Both the position numbers and the translations under genes were made by a program. The notes under the pieces are model-generated. The model was not told the DNA's origin. It did not search any database and saw only the letters and a program-made list of their open reading frames with translations. Positions 38,667-50,818 of a stretch of DNA of 64,000 nucleotides are shown here, piece after piece. Source of the stretch: Sambucus nigra (Eukaryota; Streptophyta; Magnoliopsida; Dipsacales; Adoxaceae); the NCBI GenBank assembly GCA_949130495.1, contig OX422218.1, positions 43,160,651 through 43,224,650 of the forward strand, written 5' to 3'. How positions within the stretch are numbered: the first letter of the stretch is position 1; the number at the start of each line of letters is the position of its first letter.

Positions 38667-39373
38667 TGAGAAAAGGGTTTAACCCCTTAAAACCAAAAAT
38701 GACTCGTTTACTCAATTATGAGCCCATTTAACTCCAAAATTCCCCAAAACTCAATTTCGACAATCGGACACTCGTTTTCGACTATATCGAACATTCCGAG
38801 ACTCACGGCGCAGTCGAAATTACCATCTGAGGTACTTGACCGCAAATCACTATTATAACCCAATATAAGTTAATGCGAGTTTTCTAATCAAAATCTTACC
38901 TCTTTTGTCGCTATACTCCACGGAGACATATAACTAAAATACTTGGATCTATTTAGTCCCAGAAACAATTACGACACCCATTGAAAATCATTAAATCCTC
39001 AAAAATCCCAAAAATCACTATTTTGAGAAATTTTCCAAATTGCCAATTTATATTTAATTATGGAATTTAATTGTCTCCAAAAGGACGGGTTGTTACAGTA
39101 CCCTTGAGCCATCTTCACCTCTAGAAGAGAGATAGTACCTGTACAAAAACTCAAACCAAAAGGTAAAATGTAAAACTCAAACTATGAGTAGTAACAAAAA
39201 TGAACAAACTTTGATTACACCAAAAGTAAAACCGATCAAACCCGTATGTCATTAGATCGGAGATAAAAAAAAACTAAAAAATATCTGAGATAGAGAAAAC
39301 AAAATCAAGCTCAGGAACCCGAGTTCGAGTTAAACTGTGGTTATATAAGACATACCAAGTAACAGGGGAACAT

Positions 39374-39510
39374 TTAACTGATCAATCTTTGAGGATACAA
39401 GGTACTCGTTTTTAAATCAGATGCATCTCCATTGATGTTCTCCTCAAAAGTACCCCTAATATTATTAGCATTAAACTCCTTGAAACTCTCAACACAATCT
39501 CCCCCTTGCA
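39374..39510 (-). other. Coding-like segment in Helitron cargo, unassigned
   Basis: After TTTTTTGTTGCAAG the minus strand is open and reads GGDCVESFKEFNANNIRGTF and further acidic/polar residues, ending ...LYPQRLIS. The acceptor-like start and protein-like composition suggest a captured exon. No family recognised. Confidence 0.25.
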
Positions 39511-40214
39511 ACAAAAAAACATAGGCCATGAATTTGATAGTTGCTACAACCATGACCAAAATTTTAAGAGCATAGGTGTATATAAATACCCAAGAAACAC
39601 CTGCAATATATATCTGCTGATCATATATGCTCACGAAATGACCATGTGGTTCTCATCCAGTATGCTAATTGAATCAACATATTCATATCAAGAACAATTC
39701 ATATATTCCAGTTAAAAAAACTCAGATTATAACTAAAGTTTCGAACAGGAACTGTGTAATAGACATCGAGAAATCTATGAACTCAGCAAAATGATATTTA
39801 TCGTTGATATAAGCAAGGAGCTTAACTACCTTATCTAGTGTTTCCTTGATGGCTTCATCACTCGACATTTCATCCAGTAGCTTGGGCCCTTGATTTTATG
39901 GATGTTGTAGATGAACTGCTATCCATTTATGTATGTTATAGATGAATCGATAGCAGTTGAATTGATATTTAGTTATGCACTAAGTCTCCTGCTGTCTATT
40001 TATAATCACACTAAATGTTATGGACAACAGTTAAATGCTACAAATAGTTGAACTGCTTATATGGATTGTAGTTATTTTACTACTTAAATGAAGCTTTAGG
40101 TCCTAAGCATTATGTATGGGAGTAAGAGTGATCATTTTCATCAACAATCTGAATAACATGATCATTTTCATGTTCATTTTCAACATCATATACTCATGGT
40201 AGCAATGCAAAAAT

Positions 40215-40470
40215 CATTTATCAGGACATTTGAAACCCGTGTATATTCAAAGAAGTGAGGAACAAATTCTCATGGACCTTTGTATACAATGTGGCCCTTT
40301 GAGATAAGAACAATATCATCAAAGAGATTGTATGTTTCGGGCGGCGACTGCAGAAGAGAGATTAGAGCAGTCTTGTTGAAGATACGGACCAATTGCTTAA
40401 TTGAGTTAATGATCCGAAAAGTTGTAACACTGTCAAGATCGGTTGATATGTTGTCCATGAAAACTTACGG
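40215..40470 (-). pseudogene. Captured exon of an ABCG (PDR-type) transporter
   Basis: The minus strand reads FMDNISTDLDSVTTFRI, then IKQLVRIFNKTALISLLQ, PPETYNLFDDIVLISKGHIV and YKGP followed by a stop. This matches the first nucleotide-binding domain of plant PDR/ABCG full-size transporters: Walker B 'FMDEISTGLDSSTTFQI', then 'ISLLQPAPETY.LFDDIILLS.G.IVYQGP'. The Walker B glutamate has become Asn, and an Arg codon after YKGP is TGA. Residues after the stop (EFVPHFFEYT) still follow the family before the frame is lost. Intact members have about 1400 residues and pump substrates across the plasma membrane; this fragment cannot. Confidence 0.8.
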
Positions 40471-40814
40471 TTTTAGTAGGCTTGTTTATTTTACGCGTGG
40501 GTAGTGAAACCGGAACCAAATTGTCCCCTTCGTTACTCATGTAGAAGTTAATCTAGTCCCTGCCACATGAAAAGAAATTAAATTAATCCAGACTCTAGTC
40601 CGCGTGCTAAAGAAAATAGTATAGACTAAAAAGAAGATGATCTATCAAAATAAAATAAGGAAAAGATCAAAGCCTATAGTAATACTTAATAGACACAAAT
40701 TATGGCCGAATCAATGCCTATAGGACATATATCACAGTCATGCATTGCAAAACATATAGTTTTATAGCTTAACATGACCAAAGTTCAAAAATAAAAGAAA
40801 CTTATACAAAAAAT

Positions 40815-41003
40815 GGTCATTTATCACAGTTTGGTGCAGTATGAGGAGTTGAATTCCGCACATAAGTTTTTCAGGAATCATTGGAGCCAACAACAAAAGT
40901 TCGTCAGGTATTAATACAACAGATGGTTTTGCCCAATCACAGAGGAACTTTATTCCTTTATAATACTGCCCAAAAACTAATGCAAGTGACCCATGGTACG
41001 AAA
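40815..41003 (-). other. Coding-like segment, unassigned (Helitron cargo)
   Basis: A minus-strand frame with no ATG runs open for about 60 codons and reads GSLALVFGQYYKGIKFLCDW, then AKPSVVLIPDELLLLAPM and IPEKLMCGIQLLILHQTV. The composition is strongly protein-like and the length exceeds chance for AT-rich DNA. It lies upstream, in transcript order, of the ABCG exon but is not part of the ABCG family as I know it. Confidence 0.35.
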
Positions 41004-42400
41004 CTTATACAATGCAGGCCATATTTACAATGCATTTAGAAAGAATGAAAAAAAGCAAGGCTGAAAAAAAGCATCAAAACAACAACAAGCTATCAAAGAA
41101 AAAACTTTAGCAATTACTCAATGTAATATTTTTACAATAAGTATAACGAATAATTATTATACTTGACATGATTTTTTTCTATGTAATAAGATTAATAGCT
41201 TGTGTTACCGCAAATAACTAAACCAAGCATAATGAATTCAGTTGCATTGAAGTTTCCAGAGAATTTTTTTGTAAAACGTGCCACTTTATAAACAGATTAC
41301 TCACCTTTTGTTCAAGATCCGTCAGTCAAAAACCCAATACACAAAGAAACTAACACGTTCGCACACAAAGATGATTGAGTCATTACACATAATACGAAAA
41401 CTGATCAATTGAATGAAGCAGAAATTACATTAATTTAATAGAGATGCAACACTAAAAAAATGGGAAAAATGGATAGAGACTCCACAGGAGACCTAGAAAA
41501 CCAAAGACACTGATAGATTTTGAAACAAAGTAGAATAGAACGATAATTTTCATGGGTTTAACAACGGTATTAGATATTGAATAAACTGTGCAAAACACAT
41601 AAATAAAGGTAAAATGGTGAGAAAAGTAACAATTTGTAAGAGATAAATATAATTTTCCTCTAGTATGTCCCTGAAACACACTAATGTGAGGTGTTTACGA
41701 CATGTCATAGGCATCTCGTCAACAAAGCATGTGGTTCAAATGAAAAGAAAAATCGTACATCACGCCTATCGTGGGATAACTTGTCGTATTTATAGCACAC
41801 CACATACATTACACCTAAACTAATTCTCCCATGACACTATCTAAAATCACGACTTCAATTCATGTGAAAGTAAATAAGACATTGATAGTGCATACAAATA
41901 GAATCTTACCCAAGTCATAGTAATGTTGTTGAAGAAAAAATACATCGTAAGGTTGAAGCTCCATAAATCTATTTGGTTTTCTTTCAAGTACCAGCGATCT
42001 GCATAATGGTTTTGCAACGGCTAATAATTACAATAGTTTAGATTGGGGATAAAATGAAAAACACAAACATGCAGATTATGCATAAATATGGTGATAGTGA
42101 ATGTACATGTAAATCTATGAAATAAAAAATAAGATTTTACATGGTATAACAGTGATTGTACATGCCAATCTAATTATGCCAATTATGCACAAATATGGTG
42201 TTGTAAAGTCTCTTACATTTGATATGCTTTCAGTTTCGTGGAAGAAAATCTTATGCTACAACTAACAAATCTGAGAAAAATAATATATGAGACATAAATT
42301 AAAAAAAAAAGCTTAGTGAATCAAATACCTGTGAAGCTACTATGGGAAAACAAAAATTCAAAAACCATCTAACTACTTGCTATTTAACTAAGGTACATGT

Positions 42401-42517
42401 CAATCTAACTCAGGTTCACCAGGGAATCATGGTCGACATCATCGGGTGCCAGAGACATCACAGGTACCTAGAGGTACACCTAGAGGAATGTACCAAGGAA
42501 TACCTTCTTACTACTGA
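42401..42517 (+). other. Coding-like C-terminal segment on the opposite strand
   Basis: A plus-strand frame reads QSNSGSPGNHGRHHRVPETS, then QVPRGTPRGMYQGIPSYY and a stop. Rich in Gly, Pro, His and Arg, it looks like a disordered protein tail. It runs opposite to the other cargo. Source unknown. Confidence 0.3.
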
Positions 42518-43845
42518 ACTGAGGTAGGATCTATATACTTCTATTGGCCTAATGGGGACTAATTTTTTCGGCCAGTGAAAGATAAGTGTTCAGATTTTCT
42601 TAGTTTTCCTTTTAACGTATTTGAACCCAATTTAATAGCACTGGCAACCTTCAATGCCTGACCCTTGGGATTAGTATTTTTTGAAATGTCAACCATGAGT
42701 GAGGTACTTTGAGTACCACATTGTTGTCATCAAAACTCAGTACATGAGTAGAAATAAAACTATGTTAAGTCAAATAATTGAGCTTTGTTATATTTGAAAC
42801 ATAAGTCAATACCAAACAAATTCAAAGTTGTTTCATGATGATAAAAATAGAAAATTGTAGTGTGGAATATAGATTTCCAAGCTAGCATGTGGAGAGATGT
42901 CTTACCAGCTGAGAAAACAATAGGAAGATGAAGTATCCATCAACTCAGCTCCTATTAACATCAGAAGGGTTGTTGATGAAATCAAATGGATTTGAGATTT
43001 GTGAATGTAAACTAACCACAAAAACCACCCAATCCCAAGGACTGATAGTATCTAAATCTGCATATAGGTCAGAGTCAATAAATTAGCACTCAAGATTTTC
43101 CATAGCAGTATACCCACATACATATTTACCTTGCAATGAATATCTCTTTTATTAATCTAGTTTCTTACTCACTAACCTTATTAAATAATTTATGCTTAAA
43201 ATTTCAAAAACAACAACCTCCAAGGTTGGGGTTCTGGGTATACTACTACGTATAACAAAAATATATATTACAAAAAAACATTAAATGAGAGTTAATGAAA
43301 CTCCAAAATGTAGATTTCAAAGATAATCTATGAATCAAGACATACTAACGACATTACCTTTTGCATGCCAGTGGTCACTCAATTATTAGTCCATAATCAT
43401 CAATGAGTCAATAAAATGGCTAAAGATAGTAATGCAAATATCAAAATTGTTCAAATAAAATGTTTCGATTCACTGCTCAATAACATATCAATCGAAATGA
43501 ACGGAAGCAAAGCCTCGAATTTTAAATCCCCTATCTCTAGCTCTGCACTTAAAAGGTATTAAGGTGAATAATTAGAAGTTTGACAAAAAAGATAAATCTT
43601 ATGAAATATAAAGATCCATATTTAATACCTAATGTTTCATAAATCTACTCAACTCAAGTAGTGAAAGAGAATCAATGGGAAATCACCTAAACTTAGCACT
43701 AACAAAGAACAATAATTTCATGTATAAATGAATCTTTTAAAAAAATGAAATGCTTTACATGGAAATATCTAACATAGCAGTATACACCCAAAAATTAGCC
43801 AAACACCACCCATATCAACAACATGAACATTTATTCATAAGATAT

Positions 43846-43862
43846 ATATATATATATATATA
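43846..43862. repeat. (AT)n microsatellite
   Basis: Short run of AT units within the Helitron. Confidence 0.85.
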
Positions 43863-44569
43863 TTAGAACTCAAAAAAGGCATCTTCATAATTTCTACACA
43901 ATCACTACAAATTTTAATCTTAAAAAAGGTAGAGAAATTAGAGTACTCACTTGCACATTTTGTCAAACACCTGGGTTTCAACTTGCCTGAAACAAAGTAA
44001 TTGTAATAAAGTCAAAATCAAGACTAAATAAATTAAATTGGGATTTGAGGGGTTGTTGTCAATGATGAAACAAAATGATACTTCCATTGGTTTATTTTGA
44101 GAAAACATATGCACAAAATGATAATCATTTTGAGAAAATTCCATTTAAAGGTAACTACACAATAGAAAAGTACCTTAAAATGATATGAGTAACCAATGAA
44201 AAATGATTAAACAAAAATACAACAATGGATGCTACGATATTTCATCAAACACATTTATAAAAATATAATTTGACACAATTATAAAATTAGAATGTGAAAA
44301 CATTTAAAATAGATAAGTAATAACAATCTAGAATTTGACACTACAGTTAACTTGCTTCAAATATATGAATTTTAAAACACATCCAAGTATATCTATTTAA
44401 AACCCAAAAGAAATATTTCTGAGTTCAATACTATGAAATGCATGAGGGATATATAAATCCAACCAAAAATGACCTAATCTAGCACAAAAATTACAAACCC
44501 TAAGAGATAGTTATAAAAATTTGCACAAAAAATAATTATTTGGAAGAAAAAAATTAAAATACGCTACCT

Positions 44570-45158
44570 TAGGGTTATGTATGAAATACACATAAAACCA
44601 TCATCCAAAACCTTTGAATCGACCCTGAAACAAAATAAATACACGGATATTGGCTTGAGAGAGAACCAAATGCCCTACAAGAGAAAATCTACAACACAAA
44701 TAAATCGAAACTACCATCGATGTGTTATCTTTGAAACCCTAGTAACGCCCTCAAGCTATTCCTCATCTTACTATTCGATCATCGACGTGTGAGATTTGGA
44801 ACCCTAGCATTCTCATGGAGAGAGGGGAAAGTGAGAATAATGAGAAGAGGTGTGGGTCAGAAGATGAGAGAGAGTTGAGAGGGAGTGAAATGAGAAGACA
44901 AATCGGGTTTAGAGAAATGAGTGCAAGTGAGAGAATTGTGGAAAGACTATTCTACCCTTGTTTTTGAATTTTGAAGAAAGGAGGAAATAAAGTGGAATGT
45001 TTTAAAAGAGGGGGAAATCAAATATTTAAGGGTAAAAATGGTAACAGGGGTATTTTAATTTCAACCATTGGATCTTTGAATTATTGGCACAATCCTCACC
45101 CCTATTTATGTTATCATCTTATTGAATAGTAAAAACATTCTACTCCTTATTATATAGA
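44570..45158 (-). other. Helitron 5' end with CT-rich leader and exon-like start
   Basis: From the 5' TC at 45158 the minus strand passes a T/A-rich subterminal part. It then reaches a CT-rich leader (CTCCCTCTCAACTCTCTCTC and similar, about 44820-44900) with short ATG frames near 44816. Near 44630, TTTTGTTTCAG gives a good acceptor. This may be the captured promoter and 5' UTR of a host gene driving the cargo. No coding sequence is recognised. Confidence 0.4.
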
Positions 45159-46690
45159 TGTCGATTAGTGATATGCGCTTGTGAGATGAATTAGATATAT
45201 ACTTTCTTAGGACATATATTTTTTTTCTTTATTTCAAACAAAGGCAAAAAAAATGCCTGCACACTTGTTTTTCTTTCACTAAAAGAAAGAATTTGTTTTT
45301 TATATGTACCATTGCCATATGGTACTACCCAAATTGATATGCTAAATTCACGACTTACGCTGATTATTTGAGAAGCTTTAAAATCATTAAATATGGAATA
45401 TATATTTTTTTTAGACAGAGGAAGCATAATGAAGTTTCATTTGAGTATTTTATGGCACTTGCAAACATCATCCTATGTTTGCACACCATATTCATATTTT
45501 ATGATTCATTTACGAAATATTTGAATATGTTTTGGAATTTAAGATATACCTTGAGATTATATACACCTTCAGATTTATTATGGAATGTGCTCAAACGACA
45601 TTAAATTGCGCACGATACACCTACAAATATAGGTGGTTATGATTCATTACACAAATTTCCCCGGACTTTGTTTCACTTTTATTTAATTACATCAAATAAA
45701 ATCAAATAAAGGGGGCATACTGATAATTGTACTTCGATATTTCCTGAGTTTTACTAACCATTTGCAATATTATATCATTGTGTCAGAAAGATAATATTTT
45801 GCAGAGGTATCTGAATGAGAAGATTTGAAGCGAGGCTGACATCAAGCCATTGTTCAAAGATATGGTAGTTTGAGATACACCCCCTGAAATGTAATGATTA
45901 GGTTGCTTTCATTTTTTCGGGTGGGCATTGTTAATGGTATATGTAATTTATTTTATTTTATCTTAAGATAAAATAAAATAAAGGGGGCAAAGGGATATTA
46001 TGGTGTAACATAGCTTGTAGTATAAAGCTTCCGCGACATCCTCCGTGACAAGGTTTGATTGATGAACCTTCAAAGTAGAGTAACATCCAAGTAGTCCATT
46101 ACAAAAGCTTCTTTAGTTTCTTTCGCAAAGAGTTCAAATGGGTTAATTAGTTGTCACTCAGAAATTGACAAAGTCGTAGTCATCCTTTAGATATGACATC
46201 ATATTACAAGAACTTTGCGACTATCGTGGTAAGTATTCTTCGGAAGTGTATTATATTCTAAAAACCCCGATGAAATTAGTAAGTGGTTGAACCACCATTG
46301 TTGCGACTTGATTCGTCCGGAGAAATTAGTAATTGATGCAAACAAACATAGTACCACGCCCGGTTTGTCATTCGGCAGGTATGGTCTCCCGTCCTGAAAA
46401 GTGATATAGAAGAATGAGTTTACGAAAAATCTTAACAAGTGTTTTCTTTGTTAAGTCGTCGTTATAGGTGGAGTTTATGAAAAATCTTAAAAAGTATTTT
46501 CATTATAGGTGCAGTTTACTAAGGACACGTGTGCAAGTTATTATTACAGGGAGCATGTACAAGTTCTCTGCACCACTGATTAAGTGTTGCATGCTTCATT
46601 TTCAAACGCAGTGACTTTTTATCCATCTTTACAAAATAATAAATACCCATCATCTTCTTTGATCAAAACCATAATTTCAAACACTCCAAG
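45159..46690. other. Region without recognisable gene
   Basis: Mixed AT-rich DNA with short incidental frames. It contains a perfect 36-bp palindrome (45947-45982) and two copies of AATAAAGGGGGCA (near 45708 and 45977). Nothing else is supported. Confidence 0.5.
45947..45982. repeat. Perfect 36-bp palindrome
   Basis: The left arm TTTATTTTATTTTATCTT is followed immediately by its exact reverse complement, with no loop. Confidence 0.95.
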
Positions 46691-48722
46691 TTATAGGTAG
46701 AGAAATAGGCGTTCTTGAGATTTTGAGGAGGTGATTCTTTCGCGGCAAAAGCTTTCCTCCCCATTCCTCTATCAGTGTGTTATGGATTCTATATGGTGTT
46801 ATTTTTTTCTTAAATCCTTCATCTTTCATTTCGTTCACTAGGTACGCCACTCCCAGTCCTTTCTACGGCTTACAATTCCTCCTTATTTTAGTTTTGCACT
46901 TTTCCGGTTAGTGTGTGATTTTTTATGGAAATTTCTAGATGGAGTATGTTGATTTAGATGGCCATTGAGTTTGTTTTCCTAGGATTTAGCAACATTTTTT
47001 ATTCAATCCCCTAGTTCCACTATTGCGTTTGTCCCATATCTTTGAACTTCTCACCCCAGGTTCAGTGTATTTACAACTTCATCTACAAGCTTAAATCTGA
47101 ATGACTGGGAATTACTGCGAGTAGGTTTTCATTACCTTACGAAGGTAATTAGACTAGAGGAAAAAATGGGACATTTAAAATATACACCCCAAATTTCGTC
47201 AAGTAGTTGATCTAGTCCTAACCCAGATGAGCCTTTTGTTAATTTTCATATCCTAAATGGTTATGAAGCAGGTTGTTTCGTACCCCTCTCTCTGAGTATT
47301 AATCCACTAAACATTGTTTCCATGGTTGTCATAAATTTAAAATCCCCTTTTGATGATGTTGGTTCGAACAGAGCTGAGGATGTAAGGCCCGAAAGTGTTG
47401 CCCCCTTTCCCTTTGCAGCCACTATGGATGAATCTATGCTTGATGTGGTAGAAGAGGAGGAAGAAGGCTCTTCCAGATCTTCTGATTCTTATGATCCTTC
47501 CCAAACTGACGCTCGAACTGAGGATGAACTTGATAATTTGATAGAGAACTATACCCTCCCAATAGCTATACAAACAAGTATTCTCTAGCGTAACGAGAGG
47601 GTGTATGATGTGAATAATGCTTAGGATGTTCGATTATCCATTTAGGCTCTCCAGGTAGGGATTAGATTGCCCCTCCATTCTATAATATGTTCAATACTAA
47701 GAATTTATGGGGCCACCCTAATCTAACTCCTCCTAATGCAAACGAAACCGTATTAGGAGTGATGATGTTCTTGAAGCTTCCAATATGATTTGATCTTACT
47801 GGGGACATTTTCAGATATGTCCATGGGCTTAAGGATAACACCAAAGATCATGTATACTACTCTATTTTCCATTGGAAATCTCAATATATGATGGTAACAT
47901 CGTTCAATATAGATCATGGATGATCCCCAGAGAATGTAATTGGCCGAACTAGATAGGTAAAGATTTTTTTCTATTTTTTATATGCTTGTTCATTTTTACC
48001 TCTCATGTTATCCCGATGCCTTATATTTTACCTTTTCAGTAAAGAAAATCCCCCAGACTAGCTGCATCCCTTGGGGTTTTTATTGAGTCCAACTCTGAGA
48101 AGAAACCTCCATAGTTTGAAGAGCTATTTTTTGTCGATAAGTTTGGTGCTGCCGACTATCGTACTTTTCAAGGAGGCATTCTTATAACTGAAGTTCAGGC
48201 TCCTGTGGAGGGATACATGTGTTACCAGACAAATCTTAACATGGCTGAGCAAATGGTTGAAGAGGTATCAGGTGCTAAGACAAGTACCATATGCCTTTTC
48301 TTTATAGTTTATTATAAGTTTTTGCTTGGTTATCTAACTTGATTTCTCTTCTTTCCTCAGCTATTATGAAGTACCTTTACGAAGAAACTTAAGGTATGGG
48401 TCCTCTAAACATAGATTGTGAGGTGATGGAGGTAGTTACGAAGAAGAATATGGAAACAAGAAAGACAAAGATAAAAAATGAGAAAAATAAACTCGTCAAA
48501 AAAGAGGAAAGGCGGAGGAGCATGCTTAGGAAAAGGATGACCAACTTGTGGCTACAAATGTTAAGTTTAAGTGGAAAACCCCCATGCATCCTGAAGCTCC
48601 CAAAGTTGGGGTGAACAATATCTAAATCCTCCAACTTCCTACAATGACAATAAGGTGCCCCGAGTGGAAGAGGTTAGGCATATTCTTTACAGGTTGGTAA
48701 GGGTTCAGGGTACTACCTCTAG
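46690..48722 (+). pseudogene. Decayed 'gypsy-type' putative gag-like ORF
   Basis: A plus-strand ATG frame at 47322-47588 has an acidic tract (VVEEEEEGSSRSSD) and then DELDNLIENYTLPIAIQ. After stops and shifts it continues with VGIRLPLHS, GHPNLTPPNANETVLGVMMF, FDLTGDIFRYV and FGAADYRTFQGGILITEVQ, then a Lys/Glu/Arg coiled-coil-like part at 48396-48614. The order 'Y.IP...', 'G.RLPL..F', 'L.PN....' recalls the plant putative gypsy-type transposon domain often annotated in gag-like ORFs. Intron-like GT and AG sites may explain some breaks (near 48280 and 48360). Not functional as read. Confidence 0.45.
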
Positions 48723-48869
48723 ATACTGAGAGTTAGTTAAGTTCAATTTTAATCCTAATCACAGGAACTCATTTGAGTAGCTAAGGGCTGATATAGACTC
48801 CATTTTATATCACACTAACAACGCTATTGATCTTCTCAGCTACTATGGCCACAATAGTATGGTTTATTT

Positions 48870-49870
48870 GGTTACACTTCAACTCGAGCCGTCACGAAGA
48901 ACTAAATCCCCAACATCTCCAAGTTCAATGGTTCTCCTCTATACGGAGGTATAAAGATTTTAGGAATTTAAATTATTCATCAAATTTATTTTGGAATGTT
49001 TTATTTGTTAGAACTAAAACCAGTTCTTTTAATCGAGGAATTTTTTATTTAAATTTTTTTCAAAATTCTCTGACCTCATTCAAATGAGATGTTACTTTCG
49101 TTGGAAGCTCATTCAATCATTTTATCTAACGTGTATATAATTAACAAGGGCATACTGTTTCACTTCGTTTGAATGTCGTTTGAAGATGGTTCAAATAAGA
49201 TAGTTTTTTTCATTATAACGAGCTGCTATTCTCGATCAAATGCGACTTGTTTTCATTCGAATGAGTGACATCGCCTAAAAATTGTGTTCTCTTAATAAAT
49301 ACCGGCTTTGTGTTTTTTTTTTCTAAGACTTTAGCCGAAACGACTTTGGCATACCTGCTGCAAAAGTTTTCACACTTTTATATTTAGAAAAAACATTTGG
49401 TTAACAAAATTCATCCTCAAATAGATTAATGTTAATCCTTTTAAAACCTAGAAAATTTAGTATCATTTAATACATTATTGTTGTGGAGATATCATCTCTA
49501 CTTCTGATCCTGTGATATTCGAGGGGATCACTATTGAAGATAAAGGTTGATCGTGGATGCCGAAGGTTGAACGTCGCCTGTGGACTGCTTCTGATAGAGT
49601 AGTATGCTTTAGAGATTTGGAAATATTAGTTCATTATACTTGTGGATGGTATCATGTAATTTTTAAGTCGATTGTATTTATGTATTTCTGAAGTGCTGAA
49701 ATAAAAGATTTTTCCCGTAATGGATTTATCCTCAAACCTTGCATTGGTTGTTTATATGATTAACTTTTTTTTATATCACCTAGATGTTTGTCCCAGGGTA
49801 AAAAGATAAAACATGGAATTGTGTTTGGTGGACATTTAATTATATAAATTATTCCATTAAGATTTCCAGT
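48870..49870 (+). mobile_element. Ty1/copia-type LTR and leader, degenerate
   Basis: Homologous, with considerable divergence, to the insertion at 9740-10835: degenerate CAAACGAGAT words (49078-49260), AATAAATACC (49296), GCAAAAGTTTTCACAC (49361), a TGTGGAGATATCATCTCTAC remnant of the hairpin (49480), ATTCGAGGGGATCAC and ATAAAAGATTTTTCCCG. It lies just upstream of a copia gag, as a 5' LTR should. Exact ends and PBS were not found. Confidence 0.55.
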
Positions 49871-49982
49871 GCACTCTTAAATTGTTATTAAAGCATTTTT
49901 ACGTAATTTCTTCTATAATAGTTTTTTTCTATGATATCCATTTTTTGAAAATTTGTTGATCATTGAAAAAACGAATTTTAAT

Positions 49983-50818
49983 GGAGAATTTATATAATCA
50001 AGCTCCATCTTTGATGGTACCAACTATGCATATTGGAAAGCTAGGATCATGTTTTCTTTAAAGGCCATAGATGAACACATTTGGGTAGTTTGTGAAAGAG
50101 ACTGGACTCCTCCCACTGTCACCGTTGATAATGTTGTTAGCCCTAAACTTATACCTTTCTTGACTGGTGAGGAATTTAAGTGGATAATTTTAACTCTCAT
50201 GGACTTAATTCTATTTCTAGAGACATTACCCTCACGATTTCCATCGCATCATTACACGCACTATGTCTAAGGAAGCTTAGGATTCTCTCCAACTCATATA
50301 CTGGGGGACTAGCATTGTAAAGACATCTAAGCTTCAATATTTAAAAACCCAATTTCAGACCATTATCATGCTAGAGGATGAGTCTTTTGATGTATTTTAT
50401 ATCCATTTATCGAAAAATGTGAATTGATGTCATAATTTTGATGATAAAATTCCAGACACGAGTGTTGTGCTAAAGATTTTGAGGTCCCTCCCAGTCTTCT
50501 TTATTCCTAAGGACACCGTGCCAAATTCATTGGGGATACTAGACACTCTTAGGTTAGAAGAACTTGTAGGATATTTTCAAACATAGGAGACATATATGTT
50601 CCCCAAAACCATTAAACCTAAGGAAGTTGGAGTTGCCGTAAAGACTCAAACTAAGAAAAAGAATAAAGAGAGAGTTTGTGAGTCTGAATCTAAGGTTGAT
50701 CTTGATTTTGATGACTTTGACCTTTTTACGAAAAATATCAAAAACTTTCCCAAATTTTCCAAAGAAACTATTTTCAATGGAAATAAATTTGCACATAAAG
50801 CGACACTAGCACAATAAC
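49983..50818 (+). pseudogene. Ty1/copia gag (UBN2-type), frameshifted
   Basis: Opens with ATGGAGAATTTATATAAT; after one shift it reads FDGTNYAYWKARIMFSLKAI, then DEHIWVVCERDWTPP, the usual N-terminal landmark of copia gag. Later come ILRSLPVFFIPK and LDTLRLEELVG, which match the UBN2 landmarks 'LRSLP..F..K' and 'L..LRLEELVG.L'. A Lys/Glu-rich stretch (KTQTKKKNKERVCESES) and NKFAHKATLAQ follow. Internal stops and shifts break the frame. No zinc knuckle is seen, and pol is absent. Confidence 0.8.

Larger units (their letters stand above)
35461..39097 (-). mobile_element. Solo LTR, group 2, nested in the Helitron
   Basis: The plus strand runs from TATGACACCTCGCC (TG changed to TA) to GGACGGGTTGTTACA, 3637 bp. 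The flanks GTACT (35456-35460) and GTACC (39098-39102) are a target duplication with one difference. It aligns in reverse with 16757-22794. It carries the tandem shared boxes (36211-36480), GTGTCTGGACAC and GGGTCAGAGCCC near 35885 and 35945, a minisatellite (36585-36920), three palindrome pairs (37717-38177) and a minus-strand TATA box with purine tract. The 169-codon plus-strand frame at 36399-36908 crosses repeats and is incidental. Confidence 0.85.
30969..45158 (-). mobile_element. Helitron, ~14.2 kb, minus strand, with captured exon-like cargo
   Basis: On the minus strand the element begins TCTATATAATAAGGAG at 45158, preceded by A. It ends in a hairpin (CCCGTGCC/GGAACGGG) followed by CATTCTGCTAG at 30969, then host T. 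This matches Helitron structure: insertion between A and T, 5' TC, 3' hairpin and CTRR. Joining the flanks gives ...ATACA/TGTCGATT. No RepHel protein is recognised, so it is probably non-autonomous. Inside are exon-like blocks mostly on the minus strand, an ABCG/PDR transporter exon, an L1 fragment, a group-2 solo LTR (35461-39097) and a local tandem duplication near the 3' end. The ends could belong to two nested Helitrons; one element is the simpler reading. Confidence 0.68.
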
